From Nitrospirota bacterium (GTDB taxonomy: Bacteria > Nitrospirota > Thermodesulfovibrionia > Thermodesulfovibrionales > Dissulfurispiraceae), in contig JAJZPZ010000006.1 in the NCBI GenBank assembly GCA_021847795.1, forward strand, positions 1 to 49,916: a stretch of DNA of 49,916 bases, given 5' to 3'. This document shows positions 27,474 through 34,869 of this stretch, piece by piece; position 1 is the first letter of the stretch, and every line of letters begins with the position of its first letter. The position numbers were made by a program, and so were the translations under genes. Below the pieces are notes generated by a model. That model was not told the DNA's origin. It did no database searches and saw nothing but the letters and a program-made list of their open reading frames with translations.

Positions 27474-27482
27474 GAGAAATCA

Positions 27483-28199
27483 ATGGTAACAGAAGGCCCT
27501 GCAAAAAAGCTTACCGTGTACGTGGACGAAGCGGACCATTTCGGGGGGAAGCCGGTCTACGAGGTCTTGCTGGATATCTTTTACAAAAAGAGGATTGCCG
27601 GAGTGAGCGCATTCAGGGGCGTGGCAGGATACGGTACCGACGGGGTTTTCCACACGGCCAAAATGCTCGAACTGTCTACAAGCCTCCCGGTAAAGATTGA
27701 GGCCGTGGATTCCGAGGAGATGATCAACAAAGTGCTGCCCGACGTCTACCATGTGGTGGAAAAGGGGCTTGTCGAGGTGACCGATACGACCATTGTCAAA
27801 AGCCGTCCGATGTCGCTGAAGAAAGAGCAGGAAAAAGGAGAGCATATGAAACTCGAAGGCAAGGCAAAGATGCTCAGGATAATCATAAGTGAAGACGACA
27901 AATGGGAAGGCGAGCCCCTGTACGAGGCGATTGTCAAGAGGCTCATCATGAACGATATTGCCGGGGCGACTGTTTATAAGGCTATCGCGGGCTATGGTCC
28001 GCACAAGAGATATCACAAAAAGAAAACGCTTGCCGTTCACGGGGAATTACCCGTACTTATTACGGTGATGGACACGGAGGAGAGCCTCAACAAAGTCATT
28101 CCCATCCTTGATGATATGGTGAATGAAGGAATAGTCGTACTGTCGGACGTAAATGTCATAAAATATACTCATAGGGATGCAAATCCCGAAACATTCTAA
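27483..28199 (+). CDS. Protein with two fused DUF190 domains
   Basis: DUF190 proteins resemble PII-like ferredoxin-fold signalling proteins and are frequent neighbours of crcB. This 238-residue protein contains two copies: residues about 8-105 (KKLTVYVDEADHFGGKPVYE ... GVAGYGTDG) and about 125-230 (KMLRIIISEDDKWEGEPLYE ... AIAGYGPHK). The two halves are clearly homologous, so it arose by duplication and fusion. Function is not known; a regulatory role for the fluoride channel is inferred from linkage. Translation is likely coupled to crcB. Its stop codon lies only 3 bases before the second riboswitch. Confidence 0.88.
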   Translation: MVTEGPAKKLTVYVDEADHFGGKPVYEVLLDIFYKKRIAGVSAFRGVAGYGTDGVFHTAKMLELSTSLPVKIEAVDSEEMINKVLPDVYHVVEKGLVEVTDTTIVKSRPMSLKKEQEKGEHMKLEGKAKMLRIIISEDDKWEGEPLYEAIVKRLIMNDIAGATVYKAIAGYGPHKRYHKKKTLAVHGELPVLITVMDTEESLNKVIPILDDMVNEGIVVLSDVNVIKYTHRDANPETF

Positions 28200-28202
28200 G
28201 CA

Positions 28203-28282
28203 GGCGATGGAGTTCGCCGTTAACCGTCCGCATCAGGCGGACTGATGACTCCTGCTCTCGGAAGTGAGGGTAGGAGTTTTTT
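28203..28282 (+). promoter_or_regulatory. Fluoride riboswitch with terminator, copy 2, before the dynamin-like gene
   Basis: The first 28 bases of the aptamer are identical to copy 1, then the stem differs in length but keeps pairing (GTCCGC with GCGGAC), and CTGATGACTCCT is again identical. The terminator pairs ACTCCT (28248-28253) with AGGAGT (28272-28277) and ends in TTTTTT. It begins 3 bases after the DUF190 stop codon. No promoter lies between, so transcripts reading through from crcB meet this second fluoride gate. Confidence 0.92.
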
Positions 28283-28309
28283 ATATCCGGGCAAAGGAGG
28301 ATGCCGACC

Positions 28310-30091
28310 ATGGATTTTACAGGAGTTGAACCCTCTGCGATATCATCGAAATATACTCACCTGAAGAATGAGCTTCTGGCCTGTATCGATGATATGCTTA
28401 CTATTCAGGATATCCGTGGGTGTCCCTGTGAGGAATTGCGTGAAAAGGTTCGGACAAATACCTTTAACCTCGTGGTGGTGGGCCAGTTCAAGCGAGGGAA
28501 AACAAGCCTCATCAACGCGCTCTTAGGGGCCGACATATTGCCTGTAGCCGTAGTGCCTCTTACTTCCATAGTTACAATCATGGCTTACGGCGAGGCGTTG
28601 AGGGTCAAGGTTTATTTCAACGACGGCAAGGATGCCGAAATCAAGCCGGAAAATCTGCCGGAATATGTCACGGAAAAAGGGAACCCGAAAAACGTTAAGG
28701 ATGTGAGCGAAGTGGTCATTGCCTATCCTTCATCCTATCTCAAAGAGGGTGTCCGGCTCATTGACACGCCGGGCGTGGGTTCCATCTACCAGCATAACAC
28801 GGACGTGGCTTACCAATACCTGCCGAAATCCGATGCGGTTATCTTCCTCCTGTCCGTTGATCAGCCCATGGGAAAAGCCGAGCTGGACTTCCTCAAAGAT
28901 GTGAAGGAATATTCGAATAAAATCTTTTTCCTGCTCAACAAGGCCGATTATCTCTCGGAAAGCGACTTGAAAGAGTCCGTCGATTTCTCCAGAGGCGTGC
29001 TCAAAGAGGCGATGGGTGCAGATGTCGGAATATTCCCCATATCCGCGAAACTCGCCCTGAACGGTAAACTTTCCGCTTCGGAAGAGATGCTTCAAAAGAG
29101 CCTCCTTCCCCAGTTCTCGGAAATGCTCAACACCTTTCTTATGAATGAGAAAGGAAAGGTACTGATACTCTCCGTTGCCGACAACCTCCTGAGGTTCCTC
29201 TCCCATGCAAAATTCGAGCTGGAGCTTGAGATGAAATCCCTTACAACACCCCTTGACGAGCTCCAGCAAAAGATCGGGGCATTTGAGGCGAAGAAACAGG
29301 GAGTGCTCCTTGAAAAGCAGGATTTCGATATTCTCCTCGACGGCGAAACAAAGAGGCTGGCCAGGGACATCCTCGACGAGGATCTGACGATGTTCAGGAA
29401 GGACCTGCTTGCACATGAGCAAGTCCGTCTGGAGGAAACGTTCGCCCGGGCGAAAGCGCTTCCGTCCAGAGAACTGAAAGGCGCTCTTGAAGAGATGGTC
29501 ATAGATCATGTTAGACAGGCGTTCAACACCTGGAGGGTCATGGAAGACGACAGGCTCGCAAAAGCGTTTGAGGCGATTTGCAGGAGATTCGTGGTAAAGA
29601 TAAATGACGCTGTTGATACGCTCCTGAAATTTTCTTCGGATCTCTTTGAGATCCCCTTTGAAGCGGTCAGGACCGAGGCGCTCTGGTCCGCAAAATCACG
29701 GTTTTACTATAAATTCAAGGAGCAGCCCGGCGGGATTGAGATAGTCTCCTCTTCATTGACGCTCGCGCTGCCCAAATTTATCGGCGACAGGATTATCCTT
29801 AAAAAGATGCAGGAGTACCTTATCCGGGCCATTGATCTGCAATTGGGAAGGTCGGGGAATGATTTCGAGGAGCGGATACAGAAAAGCAAACTGGACTTCA
29901 GATGGGAGATGCTCCAGAGGATCGAGGCTACAATAGGAGGGATCAGCGCCGCTATAGAGAAAGGAATAACCCGGAGGAACAGAGGGGGAACAGAGGTTGA
30001 GGAAAGGCAGAAGTTACTGTCAGAGGCAGCAGATAAACTGGAGGGCGTTAAGAATAAGTTGATGCATATAAAGGCCGGGGCAATGGAATGA
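28310..30091 (+). CDS. Bacterial dynamin-like GTPase under fluoride riboswitch control
   Basis: The 593-residue protein has a dynamin-type GTPase domain: G1 GQFKRGKT at residues 59-66, G2 Thr in VPLTS near 85, G3 DTPG at 152-155 and G4 NKAD at 210-213. The remaining 300 or more residues are predicted helical with coiled-coil stretches, as in the stalk of bacterial dynamins that bend, fuse or repair membranes. No clear transmembrane hairpin is seen. The ATG at 28310 is preferred: AAAGGAGG ends at 28300, directly touching an alternative ATG at 28301 and leaving proper spacing only for 28310. The riboswitch directly upstream links it to fluoride stress. A 17-codon frame overlaps its stop codon. 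Confidence 0.9.
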   Translation: MDFTGVEPSAISSKYTHLKNELLACIDDMLTIQDIRGCPCEELREKVRTNTFNLVVVGQFKRGKTSLINALLGADILPVAVVPLTSIVTIMAYGEALRVKVYFNDGKDAEIKPENLPEYVTEKGNPKNVKDVSEVVIAYPSSYLKEGVRLIDTPGVGSIYQHNTDVAYQYLPKSDAVIFLLSVDQPMGKAELDFLKDVKEYSNKIFFLLNKADYLSESDLKESVDFSRGVLKEAMGADVGIFPISAKLALNGKLSASEEMLQKSLLPQFSEMLNTFLMNEKGKVLILSVADNLLRFLSHAKFELELEMKSLTTPLDELQQKIGAFEAKKQGVLLEKQDFDILLDGETKRLARDILDEDLTMFRKDLLAHEQVRLEETFARAKALPSRELKGALEEMVIDHVRQAFNTWRVMEDDRLAKAFEAICRRFVVKINDAVDTLLKFSSDLFEIPFEAVRTEALWSAKSRFYYKFKEQPGGIEIVSSSLTLALPKFIGDRIILKKMQEYLIRAIDLQLGRSGNDFEERIQKSKLDFRWEMLQRIEATIGGISAAIEKGITRRNRGGTEVEERQKLLSEAADKLEGVKNKLMHIKAGAME

Positions 30092-30141
30092 ATAAGGGCG
30101 GAAAGACATTCGGGTTCGGGGAAATACCGGATAAACAATAA
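30088..30141 (+). pseudogene. Short frame coupled to the dynamin-like gene, probably a truncated gene start
   Basis: ATGA overlaps the stop codon of the GTPase gene and opens a 17-codon frame (MNKGGKTFGFGEIPDKQ) that ends immediately before the enolase fragment. The start looks like that of a translationally coupled gene whose body has been lost. Confidence 0.35.
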
Positions 30142-30312
<171 letters not shown>

Positions 30313-30330
30313 GGAAGAGAGGTACTCATT

Positions 30331-30474
30331 ATGCTTGAAGTGGATATCCCCGGATTCGGGTTTGTGAGACTCCATCATTAGGTATCCGATTTCACGGGCG
30401 CTCACGCCTCGACGATTGATGCTCTTGAATTGCTCCTGAATCGGAAAAGGTTGAAAGCAACGCTGCGATTTTAA
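30331..30474 (+). pseudogene. Decayed HAD-family (soluble P-type ATPase-like) gene
   Basis: From ATG 30331 the frame reads MLEVDIPGFGFVRLHH, then TAG, then VSDFTGAHASTIDALELLLN to TAA at 30472. Soluble P-type-ATPase-like HAD phosphatases begin in a similar way (IPG.G...L.HLV.D.NGTLA.DG.LL), so the TAG interrupts a recognisable start and the catalytic Asp motif is degraded. The identification is moderate. Confidence 0.45.
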
Positions 30475-30487
30475 ACGGCAGGGCGCG

Positions 30488-30793
30488 TCAGGGTTTAGTA
30501 TTCTGCTCTCTTTCGATGGCCAGGGCCTTGTTCTCGACAATAGCCCGCACCACCTTCGCCCTGGCGCTGGTAAGGAGCCTCTGGATGGTGCCCCGGGAGA
30601 TTCCCATCTTTTCTCCTGCCTTCTGCTGCGTCAGCCCGGTCAGGTCGCACAGTCTCATAGCCTCCAGCTCGTCACGGTAGATGGTAATCCGTTGTAATTC
30701 CAGGGCAGGAATGCCGACAGGTTTGTAGATTATGCCTTTGTATCCTTCAAAAGGACAATTGCATTTTCTCGGTTTCTTGTAACGCGGTGACAT
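30488..30793 (-). CDS. DUF134 family predicted DNA-binding protein
   Basis: The 101-residue protein matches the DUF134 family, usually found next to NifX/NifB-like or Mrp-type genes and predicted to be a sigma-like helix-turn-helix regulator. Visible parts are the N-terminal PRKCNCPFEGY, KPVGIPALEL and the helix-turn-helix block LCDLTGLTQQKAGEKMGISR at residues 48-67 followed by GTIQRLLTSARAKV. The two N-terminal Cys residues may bind metal. It follows the NifX-like gene on the same strand after 130 bases and could control it. No strong ribosome-binding site is seen. Confidence 0.85.
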   Translation of the reverse strand: MSPRYKKPRKCNCPFEGYKGIIYKPVGIPALELQRITIYRDELEAMRLCDLTGLTQQKAGEKMGISRGTIQRLLTSARAKVVRAIVENKALAIEREQNTKP

Positions 30794-30923
30794 ACGTTGC
30801 TATTTTAATCATTGTATGCCCTTTTAATCAAAGCCCCCCAATGCCCTGCCGGACTATGAGCTTTTGCCGCCCATGGGCAATCTGATCACCTCACTGATAC
30901 TCGCCTTCTCCGGACGTATAAGA

Positions 30924-31307
30924 TCAGTGGTGCGCGCAGCCGCCCTCTGAACTGTGGCCTCCGCAGCACTGCTGCATGGTAAGCTCCCGAAGTTCCCGTG
31001 ACTGCAGCAGGTTTATGTTCTCCCTTATGCTCGCCGCCTGCGCCTGAAAGGCCTTTATCCCAAGCTGATTGAGCCTGCTGAGCGCTCCTGCGCCGATCCC
31101 GCCGACAACAAGGACATCGATCTGCTGCCCGTCGATTGCCTTCATCGGATTGCATGCTCCGTGTGCGTGATGCAAGTCCTTGTTTACTACCGTGGTTACA
31201 TCATCCGTTTCCGTATTGATAACCACAAAGAAAGGCGCTGACCCGAAATGGTTGTACACCCTGCTCTCAAGACCCTCATTGTTTTGAACCGGGAAACATA
31301 TTTTCAT
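30924..31307 (-). CDS. NifX/NifB-like dinitrogenase iron-molybdenum cofactor-binding family protein
   Basis: The 127-residue protein matches the small MTH1175-like branch of the iron-molybdenum cofactor-binding family, thought to bind or carry metal clusters. It begins MKICFPVQNNEGLESRV, has HFGSAPFFVV and the VVGGIGAGAL block, and ends with a Cys/His-rich tail (QQCCGGHSSEGGCAHH). The start at 31307 is set by AGGAGGT seven bases upstream; the frame is open further upstream but without support. A strong promoter and a palindromic operator are directly in front. No nitrogenase genes are in the window, so a nitrogen-fixation role is not implied. Confidence 0.88.
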   Translation of the reverse strand: MKICFPVQNNEGLESRVYNHFGSAPFFVVINTETDDVTTVVNKDLHHAHGACNPMKAIDGQQIDVLVVGGIGAGALSRLNQLGIKAFQAQAASIRENINLLQSRELRELTMQQCCGGHSSEGGCAHH

Positions 31308-31328
31308 ATCACTACCTCCTGATATTTT

Positions 31329-31340
31329 GTGCATATGCAC
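31329..31340. promoter_or_regulatory. Palindromic operator GTGCATATGCAC
   Basis: A perfect 12-base palindrome lies immediately downstream of the -10 box of the NifX-like gene promoter, over the expected transcription start. A repressor bound here would block initiation. The regulator is unknown. Confidence 0.5.
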
Positions 31341-31370
31341 ATTATATGAGAGATTGCCGGCAAAGGTCAA
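31341..31370 (-). promoter_or_regulatory. Strong sigma70-type promoter of the NifX-like gene
   Basis: On the minus strand, TTGACC (31370-31365) and a perfect TATAAT (31346-31341) are 18 bases apart. The leader of about 30 bases carries the operator and the AGGAGGT ribosome-binding site. Confidence 0.75.
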
Positions 31371-31672
31371 GTAAAAACTGAGGGGGTGAATGGCGGCCGC
31401 TCTTCTTCCTAAAGTTTCCCTCACGAAAAAACGATAATAAGATGAACGATGCGTTACAGCAAACGCCATAAAAAAGGATACAAACAGATGAACAGCTTTA
31501 CAACCCCCGGCCCGCCAACTTCAGCGCTCCGGATAACAATCCCTGCTTTGGGACCTCCGGGAATTTTGTATGGACAGACCCCTTAATTTGTGCTATGAGG
31601 TTAGTAGATGCACCCATCAGACAGCACGGGGCTGCCCGTGCTTATACCCTGTCGTTTAACAAGGAGCCTGAG
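31371..31672. other. Intergenic stretch between the NifX-like gene and sppA
   Basis: No gene is supported. A 32-codon frame at 31488-31586 with AAGGA in front is possible but has no recognisable features. I see no clear promoter for sppA. Confidence 0.3.
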
Positions 31673-32644
31673 ATGAAAAGAACCGTATTTCTCTTTGCCC
31701 TTCTCTTCTTTGTCCTGCCGGGATGTGCGCTTGTAAACCTGTCGCTCGTGCCCGAGACAAAGAACCTTGAGGAAAAAGTGCTCGGGGGCGAGGGCAAGCC
31801 CAAAATACTTCTCATCGACCTGGACGGCATGATCTCCTTCAAGGAAGAAACAGGAGGCCTGAAGCTCAGGACAAGACCCTCGAAAGTAGCAGTATTCAAG
31901 GAAGCGCTCCGCAAAGCAGAAGGAGACCCGGATATCGCGGGCGTGATAGTGAGGATAAATTCGCCGGGCGGAGGCGTTACTGCAAGCGACACCATATACC
32001 ACGAACTCATGAGCTTCAAACAGAAAAGGAAAATACCTGTTTACGCATACATCATGGAACTCGGCGCATCCGGAGGATATTATATAGCCGCTGCCTCGGA
32101 CCGAATCATCGCAAGCCCCACCGCAATTACGGGAAGCATAGGCGTTATCGCCATGAAATTCGATGCGGAAGATCTCTTTTCCAAGCTGGGGGTTTCCAAT
32201 GAGACTTACAAGTCGGGCTCGAAAAAGGATTTCTGGTCGCCCTTTCGCCCGAGCACACCCGAAGAACAGAAGATGCTCCAGGACATAGTAAACAGGCTCT
32301 TCCTGCGCTTTGTCCGGGTGGTTTCCGCAAACAGGCAGAACCGCCTGACGGAACAAGAGGTCAGATCCCTTGCCGATGGCCGCATACTTACAGCAAGCGA
32401 AGCCCTCGAGGCAAAGCTCATCGACCAGGTGGCTTACTTTGACGAGGCAATCGACACCATGAAAAAATCGCTCAATGTCGTGCAGGCCAGGGTGATAACC
32501 TATGCCCGGCCCGAGGAATTCAAATCAAATATATATTCCGACATGCCGCTGCCGGGTCCGCAGGTCATCAACCTCATCTCAATAAATGCGGAGGAGCTTT
32601 CGGTTTTTTCAGGGGTGAAATTCCTGTATCTCTGGGCCCCATAG
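31673..32644 (+). CDS. sppA: Signal peptide peptidase SppA (short, lipoprotein form)
   Basis: SppA is a membrane-bound serine protease of the Clp/crotonase fold that degrades cleaved signal peptides. The start at 31673 is set by AAGGAG 7 bases upstream and gives a lipoprotein signal ending in the lipobox LPGC. Family blocks are NSPGGGVTASDTIYHEL and the nucleophile region ELGASGGYYIAAASDRI, followed by GSIGVIAMKFD and the probable catalytic Lys in TYKSGSKKD. At 323 residues it is the single-domain form. A lipid anchor in place of a transmembrane helix is less usual. Confidence 0.88.
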   Translation: MKRTVFLFALLFFVLPGCALVNLSLVPETKNLEEKVLGGEGKPKILLIDLDGMISFKEETGGLKLRTRPSKVAVFKEALRKAEGDPDIAGVIVRINSPGGGVTASDTIYHELMSFKQKRKIPVYAYIMELGASGGYYIAAASDRIIASPTAITGSIGVIAMKFDAEDLFSKLGVSNETYKSGSKKDFWSPFRPSTPEEQKMLQDIVNRLFLRFVRVVSANRQNRLTEQEVRSLADGRILTASEALEAKLIDQVAYFDEAIDTMKKSLNVVQARVITYARPEEFKSNIYSDMPLPGPQVINLISINAEELSVFSGVKFLYLWAP

Positions 32645-32747
32645 GCAGCAAGGGCCGGGGAGAATGCAGGGAACACGGACGCGTTTTATCCGTGAAAAAA
32701 CCGCGGCTTGGCAGGTATTTAATTTTTGCCTGCAGGATTTATTTTTA

Positions 32748-32776
32748 TTGCTAATTATCCGCCGACGTGCTAATAT
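32748..32776 (+). promoter_or_regulatory. Candidate promoter of the cold-shock gene
   Basis: TTGCTA (32748-32753) and TAATAT (32771-32776) are 17 bases apart, giving a leader of about 110 bases, a length typical of cold-shock mRNAs. Confidence 0.45.
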
Positions 32777-32811
32777 ATAAATAGAGTTTCAGAAGTTTTT
32801 TGACCATATAA

Positions 32812-32844
32812 GGCCACAAAGACTTTAGCTTTGTGGCCTTTTTA
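32812..32844 (+). terminator. Terminator-like hairpin in the cold-shock leader
   Basis: GGCCACAAAG pairs with CTTTGTGGCC around a short loop and is followed by TTTTTA. It lies after the candidate promoter and about 48 bases before the start codon, so it may be an attenuator; it could instead end transcription from further upstream. Confidence 0.7.
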
Positions 32845-32891
32845 TTTGTGCCCTTCTGAAAGTTCAAATAACAAGTAAGGAGGTACGCACA

Positions 32892-33092
32892 ATGACAGAA
32901 GGAACAGTAAAGTGGTTCAATGATTCCAAAGGCTTTGGCTTTATTACCAGCCAGGACGGCGGCGATGTATTTGTCCACCACACTTCCATTCAAGGCAATG
33001 GCTTCAAGTCCCTTGCCGAGGGTGACAGGGTCAGCTTTGACATCGAAAAAGGCCCCAAGGGCCCCAAAGCGATCAACGTTGTAAAACAGTAA
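32892..33092 (+). CDS. Cold-shock protein
   Basis: The 66-residue protein is a CspA-type single-stranded nucleic acid chaperone. The RNA-binding motifs KGFGFI (RNP1) and VFVHHTS (RNP2) are present, and the length is standard. AAGGAGG lies 9 bases before the ATG. A strong terminator follows 7 bases after the stop. The leader contains a terminator-like hairpin that suggests control after transcription start. Confidence 0.96.
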   Translation: MTEGTVKWFNDSKGFGFITSQDGGDVFVHHTSIQGNGFKSLAEGDRVSFDIEKGPKGPKAINVVKQ

Positions 33093-33099
33093 AAACCCC

Positions 33100-33137
33100 G
33101 AATCCCCCTGTGACAAGCAGGGGGATTCCCTTTTTTT
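33100..33137 (+). terminator. Intrinsic terminator of the cold-shock gene
   Basis: GAATCCCCCTG (33100-33110) pairs with CAGGGGGATTC (33118-33128) around a 7-base loop and is followed by CCTTTTTTT. It is a strong bacterial terminator. Confidence 0.93.
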
Positions 33138-33149
33138 GAGGAGGCACAG

Positions 33150-33515
33150 ATGGGCAGAAAGGAAAAGGACGCCGAAAGGCTCGAAAGAAAGCAGCAGAAG
33201 CTTGAAGCAAGTCCGATATCCGCAAAATATCCCGATGTTTCCTCTGTTGTTATTTCCATGAACTACTACCAGAGAAATTCAACCCTGGTATTCATGCAGC
33301 GCACAGTCAACTTCTTCCCCGGCAGTCCTGCCTATTTCCTCATGGAATGCGTGAAACACGATTGCATGGGAGGCGGCTTTGACCTTGATCCGGTTGTTAC
33401 GGGCATGATGAAAGACCACCTGGAGTCAGGGAAAGGCGAGCTTGTCTGTCCCGGGAACAATGCCTCGGGCCATGCGCGGGTCGACTACACGATCTCCATT
33501 CAATACACCAAATAA
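33150..33515 (+). CDS. Conserved-looking hypothetical protein with paired cysteines
   Basis: I do not recognise this 121-residue protein. It begins with a charged helical stretch (KEKDAERLERKQQKLEA), then a mixed region with beta-strand character, CVKHDCMGGGFDL and a later ELVCPGNN. The three cysteines could bind metal. GAGGAGG lies 6 bases before the ATG, so it is probably translated. It lies just after the cold-shock terminator and may have its own promoter. No signal peptide or membrane segment is seen. Confidence 0.65.
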   Translation: MGRKEKDAERLERKQQKLEASPISAKYPDVSSVVISMNYYQRNSTLVFMQRTVNFFPGSPAYFLMECVKHDCMGGGFDLDPVVTGMMKDHLESGKGELVCPGNNASGHARVDYTISIQYTK

Positions 33516-33764
33516 CGGCTGCGGGCCAACCCCGTGGCATTACCTTCAACCCTCCCCGGAACAGGTGAACAATCAGGGAGAACTGACAGCGCTGTTGCCC
33601 CGTTTGCCATCATCAAACCCGATTTTCCAGCGCAATAGCTTTGCCCTTCCCCTGCCTGCGTACCGCTTCCTAAAATATATGATTTACGCTATCATTAGAT
33701 AGTACATGCTCTCATCTTGTCCGCGGCAGCACCCATCATAACTCTCTTTACAACAACGGTGAAC

Positions 33765-34040
33765 ATGCTGGGCAAAGAACTCGATATCGGCACTGTCTCA
33801 GGTCTTTCAGAGCCGGAAGCTGCACGGAGATTGAGCGCGGAGGACTTCAACGAACTCCCTTCTTCCAGGAAGAGGAACATCCTCGCCATTGCATTCGAAG
33901 TCGTCCGGGAGCCGATGTTCCTGCTCTTGATTGCAGGCGGTGTTATTTATCTCCTGCTGGGTGACATCCAGGAAGCAATAATGCTTCTCGGCTTTGTCTT
34001 TAAGGGTAATACGGCACCGGGCCTGCGTTTATGCATTTAG
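33765..34040 (+). pseudogene. P-type ATPase N-terminal fragment
   Basis: The frame reads GLSEPEAARRLSAEDFNELP, then SRKRNILAIAFEVVREPMFL and a hydrophobic segment LLLIAGGVIYLLLGDIQEAI, which is the N-terminal cation-ATPase domain and first membrane hairpin. It then runs into unrelated FKGNTAPGLRLCI and stops after about 90 residues. The remaining 700 or so residues are missing, and LemA begins convergently 47 bases later. It is a truncated gene. Confidence 0.8.
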
Positions 34041-34086
34041 TTCAGCTTCTACAGATGCATAGATACCAGTCCGGCGCCATTTGCGA

Positions 34087-34662
34087 TTAGAACTTCACCT
34101 TCGGCGCTTCGCGCTCTGCTGCGGGGGTCTCGAAGTATTTAGCTTCGCCCACGCCTGCCAGCGCGGCAATGAATCTGCCGGCAAAGGTCCTCCGGTAGGA
34201 ATTCAGGGTCTGCACATCCTCGTTATACCGCTTTCTCTCGACGGAGATCCTGTTTTCCGTGCCCTCCAGGCTGTCCTGCAGTTTCAGGAACGATTCACTA
34301 GCCTTCAGCTGCGGGTAGGATTCCCTGAGCACAAGCAGCCGGGACAATACCCCTTCCAGCTGCTGAGACGCCTGTATCTTTTCAGCAGGCGTCTTTGCCT
34401 GGAAATATTGCGTCCTGGCCTGTGCGATGTTCTCGAATACTTCTTTCTCATGTGTTGCGTATCCCTTTACGGTCTCAACGAGATTCGGGATAAGGTCGTA
34501 TCTTCTTTTCAACTGGTTGTCGACCTGCGCCCACTGCGCCTTCACCTGCTCATCCATGGAGATGGCCTTGTTGTACTGGCCGATCACCCAGCTGCCGATC
34601 CCGGCGCCGATGAGCACAATAATACCAAGGACTACAAGTGCTGTTTTCAATCCGCTGTTCAT
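34087..34662 (-). CDS. LemA family protein
   Basis: The 191-residue protein has one N-terminal membrane segment (LKTALVVLGIIVLIGAGIGSW region) and a periplasm- or cytoplasm-facing helical domain with family blocks QVDNQLKRRYDLIPNLVETV and SFLKLQDSLEGTENRISVER. GGGAGG 6 bases upstream fixes the ATG at 34662. LemA proteins are commonly paired with TPM-domain proteins, as here (upstream gene at 34870). Their function is unclear; some are antigens, and some are tied to envelope homeostasis. Confidence 0.92.
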   Translation of the reverse strand: MNSGLKTALVVLGIIVLIGAGIGSWVIGQYNKAISMDEQVKAQWAQVDNQLKRRYDLIPNLVETVKGYATHEKEVFENIAQARTQYFQAKTPAEKIQASQQLEGVLSRLLVLRESYPQLKASESFLKLQDSLEGTENRISVERKRYNEDVQTLNSYRRTFAGRFIAALAGVGEAKYFETPAAEREAPKVKF

Positions 34663-34682
34663 AAAAACCTCCCGTGTATAAA

Positions 34683-34858
34683 TACGAAATAAACACAAAC
34701 TCTAAATCCTAAATCCTAAACAAATCCCAAGCACCAAATTCCAAACAATATCTAAATTCAAAATTCAAATGCTCCAAACACGTTTCGAATTTCGGTCATT
34801 CGAATTTCAAATTTGTTTAGAATTTGGATATCCGGATTTAGGATTTGCCGTTCTAGTG
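34683..34858. repeat. Interspersed AT-rich repeat (family A), copy 4
   Basis: The element contains CTAAATCCTAAATCCTAAAC, a centre AATGCTCCAAACACGTTTCG and complementary GGATTTAGGATTTG blocks. It separates the TPM-domain gene from lemA. Confidence 0.85.
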
Positions 34859-34869
34859 TTTGTCGTGCG

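Noticed and set aside
31488-31586. Possible 32-residue peptide before sppA
   Set aside because: Proline-rich, no conserved features and no promoter; cannot be supported from sequence alone.
32680-32745. Hairpins after sppA considered as its terminator
   Set aside because: The CACGGA/TCCGTG stem is followed by A, not T, and the GCAGG/CCTGC stem has a long loop and interrupted T tract.
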